Positions 54,701 to 64,000 of a stretch of 64,000 bases of DNA are shown in pieces. Both the position numbers and the translations under genes were made by a program. Positions within the stretch are counted from its first letter, which is position 1; each line of letters begins with the position of its first letter. This DNA is from Symbiodinium natans (lineage: Eukaryota; Sar; Dinophyceae; Suessiales; Symbiodiniaceae): contig CAJNDS010000196.1 of NCBI GenBank assembly GCA_905221605.1, forward strand, positions 136,551 to 200,550. Direction: 5' to 3'. The notes under the pieces were generated by a model, which was given only the letters and a program-made list of their open reading frames with translations, did not search any database and was not told the DNA's origin.

Positions 54701-57700
54701 GGGGCTCGCTTTGGCAGACTCTTTCCGCCATTCCTTTAGCAAACTTATGTTCAGAGTCGTTTGGCCGAGGCTTCTACAATGAGCCCGGAATGCACCGAAC
54801 AGCCAGCAGGCTTATGGTCGTTTAGTCTTCAGACCCGACCCCCTCAAGCCCGAAAGTGCTGCTAAGAGGTGACAAGTTTGCTTGCCTGAATTATGAGGAA
54901 GTTTGGGAACACATGTATCGGATTACTTTGTTCACCCCGGCGGGAAATATGCACTTCACAAGAAGAGCATGCTCATAGGACCGACGCGGAAACGGAGGTC
55001 CCTCCAGAGCGGACGCGTGACGGGAAGCCATCGACTATCTAAGAGCCAGAAGCCCATCCGAGCTTCTGACACGCGAAGACTTTATGTCCGTCCCAAAACG
55101 ATGGCAGTTACGAGGATCGCGGCCCCTGCAAGAGCCTGTACTTGCCTGCAGTTTCGACACGCACACGGACTAGGCTCGCGACCCTGTATAATCGGCCCGA
55201 AGCGACAAACAAAAGTAATGCAACACTCACTCTCAAAACTAGTTTCGGGTCCCGACTAGTTGCAAAGTAAACTTGACGTGTACAAAGCTCATGAAGAGAT
55301 TGTGTGTTGGTAGTTGGCATCTTGAACTCGGCAGCCTGCCTTGTCCTACATTGGTACAATAGAGGTCAAAAGACGCTAAGTTCGACTGCAAGTCTCAGCC
55401 CCCCGTGTTTCTATAGACAATCGCATCATGTGTGAACCAAGGTCCATTTTTTTTTGTGGGGGGGGGTGGGGGGGAGGTACACATCCTGAAAGCACAGCAG
55501 GTCGGAGGGACCTGGAACGTTCAGGACTTTCGACTTTTTGGTCGCCTACAGGGAGCGCTGCATCGCAGAGCCTTGCGCCCTCAAAAGCGGGGGCTCAACT
55601 TGGTACACGCTCCCTCGAGAATCACTCGCAAGCATACGGATGATTAATGCTGCGGCAAACTTATGTTCAAAATCGCTTGGCCAAGGCGTTTACAATGAGT
55701 CACAGTGCATGGAATAGAGAGGGATGAGGCTCCAAAGTTCCCATGCAAGCTTCTAAAGCTTGCTTCCCTGGAAAAGTGCCGCTACGAGTTCAACAGCTGG
55801 CTTGCCTTCGAAACTGAGAAACTCCGGGTGCTTCATAGGAAGGATCTTTGGAGCTCACGGTGAAACTTGAATTGTTCGGAGTTCGCACTAGCCATGTGCC
55901 GCATCATCTACTGCACCTGCATTTTTTGTGCAACAATTAGACGAATCAGACCCCCTGACATTCCATGTGCTTGTTGATGCCTTGGCCTCCGTTATTGTGT
56001 TGAGTTGGTGCGTCTTGTTTTCTCTGCTTCGGCTTGTGAAGCAACTGTCCCGGCTTTGGGAAAAATTGTGGTGCGCATAAGGAGTGGCTTCGAGTGCTAA
56101 GGGTTTGAAGGCTTCATTTTTGAAAGAAGATCGCCTCCCCTAGCCGAAGGGTTGAAGGGGGGCGCCCCCTGCTCCTGCAATTCTTCTAGTGCTCTTCCCT
56201 GGAAAAGTGCCGCTGCGAGGACAACAGTTTGCTTGCCTTCAAAATGAGAAACGCCTGATATGCTTGTATGCCCTGGCCTCCGGGATTGCGTTGAGTTGGT
56301 CCGTCTTTTGTCATCTTTTGTCTTATCTGCTTCGGCTTTAAGCAACGGTCCCGGCTTTGGGAATGCAGGTGGTGCGCCGCGGGAGCGGCTTCGAGCGTTA
56401 AGGATTTGAAGGCTTCATATTTGAAAGAAGATCGCCTCCCCTAGCCGAACGGTTGAAGGGGGCCGCGCCCGGCATCTGGAATTTCTTGACGGGTTCACAA
56501 ATAGCTTCTTTGCAATGTTCGGGGTCCAGGGGCTGCCGACCTGGCAATTTTTTATGAAAGGCAAGGGTCGCCCCCAAAGGGTCCGCAGCTCATTTGGAGC
56601 TTCCGGAGTCGTCAGCCCAGAGCCTCATTTTTGTTTCCCCGAACGCCCTTGAAATCCCACATGGTCGGGCGGGCCACGTTAAGAAGGCCCCCTCAGGACC
56701 CGGCGAAAACCTCCACAAAGCACCTTCCCCCCCTCCTCGGCCCGAAGCTGCGGAGGCGCCCTCTATTCCCACAAGATGTCGATCGCCAACGCCTCTCTGG
56801 AGGTCCACAATGCGATGGCCGGTGAATATGGAGGCGCGGGCCGCAGGGGGGGGGGGCCCCTGTCTGGAGCGAGGCTGCCGGACAGTCAGTCTTGAGGGTT
56901 CATCTCAAGGCTCCGGATCCTAGTTGATCTTGTCAATGATGCGCTTTTTTTCCTTTTGGGTTTTTTTTGGGGGGAGGGAAAGGGTTCCGGCTTTGGTTGT
57001 GGTTTTCCTTGGCCCTGGTAAGCAGCGGCAACCTTGGCAAGCACGTGTTCAACCTCCCCCTCCCCCACCTCTCTCCCCAAGCTTTCTCTGAAAGCCGCAC
57101 ATTCTTGGGACCAGCCTTGACGGCAAAATGGGCGGGACTGCGACCCTGAACTCGACATGAAGAAGGAGATGCTTGTCCCCGTCAAGCCCAGGTTTAGGAA
57201 TACATGTTTCGGATCACTTTGTTCGCGCACAGACTACCTCTTTTTCAGACGCCTCGGCAGGAAAGGGCAATGGCCCAAAAGCATCAGAACTCTCACCTTG
57301 CAGTTCTCAAAAAGAGCCTGCTCATGGGACCCACGCGAAGACTTCATGTCCGTCCCCAAAGCGATGACAGTTAGGAGGATCGCGGTTCCTGCCCGCTCCT
57401 GCACTTGTCTGCAGTTTTGGGGTACACGCAAAGGCTGACGGGAGGCGTCCAGAATGCTGACAGCTACGAGGATCGCTACCATAGTCATAGGCAACAGCCA
57501 AGAGCACGCAACACTTGACAGAGAGTGTATGAACTAGCTCCGGTGCACCCTGAACTTGACGTGTACAAGTTCGTGAAAAGATTCGGCGTTGGTAATTGAC
57601 ATCGCAGCCTGCCTGCCTTGTCCATGAAAGATGTACATTGGTACGATAGGGGCCATCACAGTACAAATTCAACTGGAAGTCTCAGCCCCCCTGGTTTCTA

Positions 57701-60700
57701 TGGACCGCAGCATTTGTGAACGAAGCTCCATTTTTTGGGGGGACACACATTATGCTGAAAGCATAATGAGCAGGTCGGAGAGACCTGGAACGTTTAAGGA
57801 TTTGAAGGTTTCATGTTGAATTATGGGTCGCCTACAGGGAGCGCAACGCCACATCGCATAGCCTTGCGCCCTCAAAAGCGGGGGCTCAATTTGGCACACA
57901 CACACACACACACTTCCTCGATAATGCCGTGGCAAACTTTTGTTTTCAAATCGCTTGGCCAAGGCGTTTAACTACAATGAGCCACAATGCATGGAATAGA
58001 GAGGGATGAGGCTGACACTGTGCAGGCTTAAGGCCGTATTGGCTGCTGGTTGGCTTAAGCCCCAACTGGCCCAAGACGACCCATACCCCTTAAGCCCGAA
58101 GCCGCCCAACGCCCCACACTGGCGTAGAACAAGGTCAGCCCTGAAGTTAGCAAACATACCTGGCTATCCAAACTTCCCATGCACGCTTCCAACGTTTGCT
58201 TTGCTGGAAAAGTGCCGCTTCGAGGACAACAGTTTGCTTGCCTTGCACATGTGAAACTCCGAACTGTTCCGTATCTCCTGCGTTTCTTTTCGCCGAATAG
58301 CGCTTCCAATTCCTACTTTCACGATGAGGTCGATTGCCGCATTTCTTCCTGCAGTTGGCACTACCCATGTGCCACATCATCTACCGTACCTGCGTTATTT
58401 GTGTAGCGATGAGACCCCCTGACATTCATGTGCTTGTCATTGTATGCCTTGGCCTCCGGTAAGGATTTCACGGCTTTATTTTAGAATGAGGCCGCCTCCC
58501 CTAGCCGAAGGGTGGAAGGGGGGGCGCGCCTGGCATTTCTTTCGTGATTCCAAAAGAGCTTTTTGCAACGTTCAGGGCCTGGGGCTGCCTAATAGCTTGG
58601 TTGAAAGGTAAGATCGCCCCCAAACCCCACAGTCAGCCCAGAGCCTCATTCTTGTTGCTTAAAAGTTCTTGAAATCCCATGGTCGGGCGGGCCACGTTCA
58701 AAAGCCCCCCTCAGGACCCAAGTGAGGACCTCCGAAAGCACTCCCCACATTCCCCACTCCCTCCTCGGCCCGAAGCATTTGTGAACCAGGCTTTTTGTTT
58801 TAGGGGGACACATGCCGAAAGCACAGCAGGTCGGAGAGACCTGGAACGTTAAGGATTCGAAGGTTAAAATTGATGGGTCACCTGCAGGGAGTGCAGCGCC
58901 GCATCGCAGAGCCTTGCGCCCTCAAAAGCGGGGCTCGGTTTGCACACACTTCCTCGACAATGCTGTGGCAAACTTGTGTTCAAAAACGCCTGGCCAAGGC
59001 GTTCGTTTACAATGAGCCATGCATGGATTAGAGAGGGATGATGCTGAGACTGTACAGCAGGCTTAAGGCCGTCTTGTCTTCGAGGATGCTTGGCTTAAGC
59101 CCCAATTAATATATTGGCCCAGGACGACCCGAACCCAGAACCCCTTAAGCCCGAAGCCGCCGACGCCCCACACTGGCGTAGAACAAGGTCAGCCCTTAAG
59201 TTAGCAAACCTAAATGGCTATCCAAAGTTCCCATGAACGCTTCAAAGTTTGCTTCCCTGGAAAAGTGCCGCTACGAGGACAACCGGTTTGCTTGCCTTAA
59301 ACAATGGGAAACTCCTGATGCTTTATGGTGGTGCGCCCCAGAGTGGCTTCGAGCGTTTAAGGGTTTGAAGGCTTCATTTTTCGAAAGAAGATCGCCTCCC
59401 CAAGCCGAAGGGTTGAAGCGGCTCCTGGAATTTCTTTAGGGGTTCCCAAATTTCATCTTTACAACGCTCAGGGCCCGGGCGCTGCCGACCAAGCAATTGT
59501 TAAAGTTGAAAGGCAAGGGTCGGCCCCAACTGATTTGGAGCTCCTGGAGTCGTCAGCCCAGAGCCTCAATTTTCTTCCCCTAAACAGCCCTTAGAATCCC
59601 ATGGTCGGGCGGGCCACGTTGAAAAGGCCTCCTCAGGAACCGACGAGGACCTCCGGAAGCACCTCCCCACTCCCTCCTCGGCCCGAAGCCGCGGAGGCGC
59701 CCTCTTTTCCGCCATGAAGATGGAGATCGATAACGCCTCCCTCCAAATCCACAACGCCACGGCCGGTGGACATGGAGGCGCGGGCCGCAGGGGTGGGGAC
59801 CCTGTCTAGAGCGAGGCCTCCGCACAGTCAGTCTAGAGGGTTCATCTCAAGCCTCCGGATCCCAGTTGATCTTGTCAATGGTGTGTTGTTTTGGTTTGGG
59901 GAGTTTTTTGGGGGGGAAAGGGTTCCATCCAGCTTTGGTGGTGGTTTTCAACCGCGGCAACCACGTCTTGATCGGCGACTGGAAAAGAGCAAATGTGGAG
60001 GCTGCGTCCCTTTCCCCCTCCCCCACCTCTCTCCCCAAGCTTTCTCTGAAAGCCACGCGTTCCTCGGACCAGTCTGGCAGCAAAGATGATGGCGAAATGG
60101 CCTGGGCCACGACCCTGAACTCAGCATGAATAGAGGTGGGTTTCATCTTGTCAATATTGCGTGTTGTTAGTTTGGGGGATTCTCAGACAAAAAATGGGTC
60201 CCGCTTAAAACCACATCTTGATCAGTTACTGAAACGAGCAGATGTCCGGGCGGCGTCCCTTTCCCCCCGTGCGTCGGATCACTTAGTTATTATTGAGATG
60301 AAGCTGCCACAACCTATCACTCGTCGAAGCGGGGGTCAGAGGCAAAGTGTACCAGGCCCAAAGAAATTGGGCACATGAAACGAAGAAAACGCCAAACATG
60401 ACGCCGAACCACAGCGGAACTGCGGGTAGTATCACTTAGTTCGCAAACAGACATGAAGAGACTAGCAGACGACCTCTCTCGGACACTCCGGCAGGAAGGC
60501 GCGAAGGCCCAAAAGCTTCAGAGCTCTCACCTTGTACTTAACAAAAAGAGCATGCTCGTGGGACCGACACGGAAACGGACGTCCCCCCAGAACGGACGCG
60601 CGAAGCGAAGCCACCGATTATCTCAGAGCCAGAGCCCATCGGAGCTTCTGACAACGCGAAGACTTCATGCCTGTCCCCAAAACGATGACAGTTGCGAGGA

Positions 60701-63700
60701 TCGCGGCCCCTGCCCGCTCCTGCACTTGTCTGCAATTTCGGGGCACACACACAGGCTGACGAGAGGCGTCGAGAATGAGAATGCTGACAGTTACGAGGAT
60801 CGCGACCCCTAGTATAGGCCCGAAGCAACAGCAAAGAGCACGCAACACTTAAGAGTAAGTGACCGACTAGTTCCGGTGCACTGTGGACTTGACGTGTACA
60901 AAATTGATGCAAAGATTGGGTGCTGCACCATGGTAGTTGGGTGTGTCTTCTACATCTTTGAACACGCAGAGCGCCTTGTTCATGAAAGAAGTACACTTGC
61001 ACAATAGAGGCCAGCTGATACGTTGCAAGATCAACTGACGGTCTCAGCCCCCGCTTCATTTGTGAACTGGTCAAGCGGTGGCAGCGAACCCTCCAACAGG
61101 CTCCCAGAGCCTTCAGAAGACCCCGAAAAGAGGACTCAAGGGAGGCCTTGTAAGCATTGCGCGTTCTTTTTTTTTCTGGTGCACGTCCTGAAAGAACAGC
61201 AAGTCGGAGGGACCTGGAACGTTACGGACATGAAGGCTCATTTTGAATTAAATAATGGGCCGCCTATAGGGAGCGCAGCGCCGCCTCGCAGAGTTGTGCA
61301 CCCTCTAATTGGAGCTGGGGCTCGCTTTGGCAGACTCTTCCCGCCATTCCTTTAGCAAGCTTCGTCTGGCCAAGGCTTCTACAATGAGCCCGCAATGCAC
61401 CGAATAGCCAGCAGGCTTATGGCCGTTTAGTCTTCACCCCTATAAGCCCGAAGCCGCCAACCCCCCCCCCCCCCCACTTGGCTTAACACAAAGTCAGCCC
61501 TGAAATTAGCCAGCGTCTCTGGCCATCCAAAAGGTTTCAGTAGAACACTTCAAAGTCAGCTTCCCTGGTTCTTTGGAAAGCAGGTGGTGCGCCTATGGAG
61601 TGGCTTCGAACGGTAAGGATTTGATGGCTTTATTTTCGAATGAGGTCGCCTCCCCTAGCCGAAGGGCGGAAGGGGGGCGCGCCTAGACTTTCTTTAGGGA
61701 TTCCCGTTCAGGGCCTGAGGCTGCCGACCTAATAGCTTGGTTGAAAGGTAAGCTCGCCCCCAGGGCCCACAGTCAGCCCAGAGCCTCATTCTTGTTGCTT
61801 AAAAGTTCTTGAAATCCCATGGTCGGGCGGGCCACGTTCAAAAGGACCCCTCAGGACCCAAGTGAGGACCTCCGAAAGCACTCCCCACATTCCCCGCTCC
61901 CTCCTCGGCCCGAAGCCGCGGAGGCGCCCTCTGTTCCTTCAACATGGCGATCGCCAACGCCACGCGACTCGAGGTCCGCAACGCCGTGGCAGGTGGAAGT
62001 GGAGGCGCGGGGGGCACCATGGGGACCCTGTCTACCTGTAGAGCCAAAAGGGAGGCCGGGGCCAGCAGAGGGTTCATCTCAAGCCTTCTCATCCCCTTTT
62101 TTGATCCGGCAGCCGCCTTCGGGTAAAAAAACCCAGAGCGGTAGATTTCATCTTGTCCATGTTGCGTGCTGTTTGTTCAGGGAGTTTTTGGGGTGGTTTT
62201 CCTTGGCCGTGGTGAGCAGTGGAAACCACGTCTTGATCAGCTACCGAAGTGAGCAGATGTGCCGCACTTGTGAACCAGGCTCGTTTTGGGGGGGACACGT
62301 GCCGAAAGCACAGCAGGTCGGAGAGACCTGGAACGTTAAGGATTCGAAGGTTAAATTTGATGGGTCACCTGCAGGGAGTGCAGCGCCGCATCGCAGAGCC
62401 TTGCGCCCTCAAAAGCCGGGCTCAGTTTGCACATGTTTGCACACACTTCCTCGACAATGCTGTGGCGAACTTGTGTTCAAAACGCTTGGCCAAGGAGTTA
62501 GTTTACAATGATCCATGCATGGAATAGAGAGGGATGAGGCTGAGACTGTACAGCAGGCTTAAGGCCGTCTTGTCTTCGAGGATGGTTGGCTTAAGCCCCG
62601 ATTGGCCCAGGACGACCCGAACCCAGAACCCTCAAAGCCCGAAGCCGCCGACGCCCCACACTGGCGTAGAACAAGGTCAGCCCTTAAGTTAGCAAACCTT
62701 TCTATCCAAAGTGCCCATGAGCGCTTCAAAGTTTGCTTCCCTGGAAAAGTGCCGCTGCGAGGACAACAGTTTGCCTGCCTTACACAGGGGGAAAACTCCG
62801 GATGCTTTATAGGAAGGATCTCTGGAGTTCACGGTGACCTTGAACTTTTCTGCATTTCTTCCTAGTTTTTTGCTTTTGAGATCTCAGGCGTTTGGATTAA
62901 TTCGGTTGCTACATTTCTTCCTGGCATTTTTTTGCTTTTGAGATCTCAGGCGTTTGGACTAATTCGGCCACATACCGCATCAGCTACTGTACCTGCATAT
63001 GTGTGCAGCAATGAGACCCCCTGACATCCCACGTGCTTGTATGCCTTGGCCTCCGGGATTTTTGTTGACTTGCTCCGTGTTGCTTTATCTGCTTCGGCTT
63101 GTCAAGCAACTGTCCCGGCTTTGGAAAGGCCGAAGGGTTGAAGCGGGGGGCGCGCCCGGCTCCTGGAATTTCTGTAGGGGTTCCCACATAGCTTCTTTGC
63201 AACGTTCAGGGCCCGGGCGTTGCCGACCTAGCAGTCTTTGTTGAAAGGCAATTGTCGCCCCCAAAGGGTCCACAGCGGATTGGAGCTTCTGAAGTCGTCA
63301 GCCGAGAGCCTCAATTTGGTTCCCCTAAACAGCCCTTGGAATCCCGTGGTCGGGCGGTCCACATTCAAAGGCCCCCTCAAGACCCGACGAGGACCTCCGA
63401 AAGCACCTTCCCTTTCTCCTCGGCCCAAGCCGCGGAGGCGCCCTCTATTCCGAAGGGAACATGGCGATCGCCAACGCCTCTCTGGAGGTCCACAATGTGA
63501 CCGCCGGTAAAGATGGAGGCGCGGGCTGCAGGGGGGGGTGAGAACCCTGTCTCGAGCGAGGCCTCCGGACAGTCAGTCTAGAGGGTTCATCTCAAGCCTG
63601 CGCATCCCAGTTGATCTTGTCAATGGCGTGTTTTTTTTGGTTTGGGGGTTTTTTGGGGGAAAAGGGTTCCATTTGGGTCCGGCCGAACCACACTAACAGT

Positions 63701-64000
63701 CACCACCAGCAGACCCACAAGAAATAGCACCCGGTAAATGCTATAAAATTTGGGAATGGGTCTGATCACACTCTCCAGGGGGTCCACCTCATGCAGAACA
63801 CAAGTCTGTGTTCAATCCAGCCTCGGTGGTGGTTTTCAACCGCGGCAACCCTGAACTCGACATGAAGAATGAGATGTGTGTCCCCCTCGTTGAGGCATAC
63901 ATGCATCACATCACTGTGTTTGCAAACAGACTACCTCTCTTTCAGACGCCTCGGCCGGAAAGCGCCAAGGCCCAACAGCTTCACAGCTCTGGACCCTGGA
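48759..64000 (+). CDS. Right-handed beta-helix (Pmp/GGA-repeat) protein locus with tandem exons, partial
   Basis: A large gene-like locus that runs off the window. First recognisable exon 48759-about 48880: VEEAELQGERTLPQTLPCHN…EYEAVRRQGF. Then, one base out of frame, 48901-48989: ASGKVKEELVLQGPCNISAT, ending at a GT donor (48990). Then 49059-about 49340 (after CTCGCTTAAG): LRAPIVFNGNVALSGNLTIV…HLHIEGCRSSEVKG…GGCLQVSKDLEIRGGVHLAN. Then 49430-49492: NIRLTGGKLYAESCSAKRFG. Further right, six GGAL…IANASLEV exons occur in repeated blocks (listed separately). The short-strand rhythm, GG pairs and N/C ladders fit parallel beta-helix surface proteins, the chlamydial Pmp-like type widespread in dinoflagellates; the exported protein could be an adhesin or wall component (inference). 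The 1-base frame break near 48880-48900 has no usable splice site, so the 5' part may be decayed or non-canonically spliced. Confidence 0.6.
49059..49340 (+). CDS. Beta-helix exon (longest, best preserved)
   Basis: About 93 residues of short beta-strand repeats: VFNGNVALSGNLTIVGGGGP, DLLLNAGSHLHIEGC, GGCLQVSKDLEIRGGVHLAN and CHAEGYGGG. The acceptor is TCCTCGCTTAAG; the 3' end lies near the GGGGGGCC at 49330. This exon fixes the reading strand of the whole locus. Confidence 0.65.
49430..49492 (+). CDS. Beta-helix exon, one coil
   Basis: NIRLTGGKLYAESCSAKRFG. The acceptor TCGGCCCGAAG is the same as that of the GGA exons downstream; the donor is GC (GGAG|GCAGGCC). Confidence 0.6.
49500..51514. 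other. Introns and decayed unit pieces of the beta-helix locus
   Basis: Contains one copy of the TCGGAGGGACCTGG block (50085), a SADSSYCRGKLVFKKESAKV segment (50220-50280), and a GACATTCCATGTGCTTGTAT block (51108) that recur in each later unit. Confidence 0.55.
51515..51600 (+). CDS. GGA exon 1 of the beta-helix array
   Basis: GGALRSGNIAISDASIEVRN then VTARRGGA. Most diverged of the six in DNA but conserved in protein pattern. Confidence 0.6.
53531..53619 (+). CDS. GGA exon 2 of the beta-helix array
   Basis: GGALYSSYKMSIANASLEVH then NAMAEYGGA, after acceptor CTCGGCCCGAAG. Nearly identical in DNA to exon 3. Confidence 0.62.
56750..56838 (+). CDS. GGA exon 3 of the beta-helix array
   Basis: GGALYSHKMSIANASLEVHN then AMAGEYGGA. 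The surrounding 900 bases (56190-57030) are a near copy of 52990-53790. Confidence 0.62.
58600..58800 (+). pseudogene. Deleted unit: GGA exon lost
   Basis: The leader of a GGA unit (copy of 61740-61917) runs up to CTCGGCCCGAAGC at 58774 and then jumps directly to ATTTGTGAACCAGGC, which belongs to the next block of the unit. The GGA exon and the following several hundred bases are missing. Confidence 0.7.
59691..59782 (+). CDS. GGA exon 4 of the beta-helix array
   Basis: GGALFSAMKMEIDNASLQIH then NATAGGHGGA. Many substitutions against exon 2 keep the I.NASL.-HN pattern, suggesting selection on the protein. Confidence 0.62.
61919..62009 (+). CDS. GGA exon 5 of the beta-helix array
   Basis: GGALCSFNMAIANATRLEVR then NAVAGGSGGA. 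One extra residue in the strand. Confidence 0.62.
63433..63523 (+). CDS. GGA exon 6 of the beta-helix array
   Basis: GGALYSEGNMAIANASLEVH then NVTAGKDGGA. Last copy before the window ends. Confidence 0.62.

Larger units (their letters stand above)
50085..62340 (+). repeat. Nine-copy block TCGGAGGGACCTGGAACGTT of the beta-helix units
   Basis: The block and its 250-400 base neighbourhood recur at about 50087, 52581, 53882, 54585, 55499, 57771, 58828, 61201 and 62314. In one frame most read QQVGGTWNV followed by GSAAPHRRALRPQ; another frame reads SAASQSCA…GSLWQTL. Indels shift the frame between copies, so most are probably intronic or decayed. Confidence 0.8.
53000..63600 (+). repeat. ~3.2-3.5 kb tandem repeat units
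   Basis: Clear pairs: 53020-53790 with 56200-57030 (offset about 3.2 kb); 58600-58770 with 61740-61910 (about 3.15 kb); 58810-59300 with 62290-62790 (about 3.49 kb); 54000-54850 with 60480-61440 (about 6.5 kb). The pattern is that of unequal exchange with later deletions. Confidence 0.85.

Noticed and set aside
60538..61074. 178-codon minus-strand frame in the beta-helix locus
   Set aside because: Similar frames in sister copies are broken differently, and the plus-strand beta-helix exons fix the coding strand.

Overview
The window looks like nuclear DNA of a dinoflagellate. The evidence is: many arrays of the TTTAGGG (CCCTAAA) telomere heptamer scattered through intergenic and intronic DNA; spliced genes whose introns mostly start with GC instead of GT and end AG before a G; a ubiquitin-like/RCC1-type protein built from DGSVVTWG repeats, a style of gene common in dinoflagellates; and intron-borne short inverted-repeat elements resembling introners. 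The species cannot be fixed from the sequence. No rRNA, tRNA, CRISPR or bacterial-type operon was seen.

Layout. 0-4.7 kb: gene-poor, with a possible short exon (428-522), an inverted-repeat element at the left edge, telomere-like arrays and homopolymer runs. 4.78-6.20 kb: the only long uninterrupted gene, a 472-residue ubiquitin-like + RCC1-like repeat protein. 6.2-9.5 kb: telomere-like arrays, poly-G, and an ~850 bp inverted repeat. 9.56-10.05 kb: a two-exon gene joining a signal peptide to a dynein-light-chain (LC8)-like domain. 12.07-14.27 kb: a nine-exon gene that I can assemble in frame into a J-domain + [4Fe-4S] ferredoxin-like protein. 14.3-23 kb: mostly repeats with isolated exon-like pieces. 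23.0-23.65 kb: exons of a sulfotransferase-like gene. 24-41 kb: heptamer variants, several hairpin (MITE-like) elements, two coiled-coil exons (26.9 and 27.3 kb), a 1 kb A+T-rich island (37.8-38.85 kb). 41.8-42.5 kb: a multi-pass membrane protein. 44.9-45.5 kb: a three-exon glycoprotein-like gene whose two introns carry direct repeats exactly at the splice junctions.

The telomere-like arrays stop at about 46.3 kb. From there to the end the DNA is built by tandem duplication: two small duplications (46.5-48.3 kb), then from 48.76 kb to the window end a large gene-like array encoding right-handed beta-helix (Pmp/GGA-motif) coils, where a block of roughly 3 kb has been copied repeatedly, with some copies decayed or fused by deletion. 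The gene runs off the right edge.

The most interesting signals are (i) telomere-like arrays flanked by 7-20 bp duplications of the target DNA, implying insertion; (ii) introns that look like inserted mobile elements that restore the reading frame exactly when spliced; and (iii) the tandem-exon beta-helix locus. Apart from the RCC1 gene, the gene models are hand-assembled from motif conservation and splice signals; short isolated exons are uncertain.
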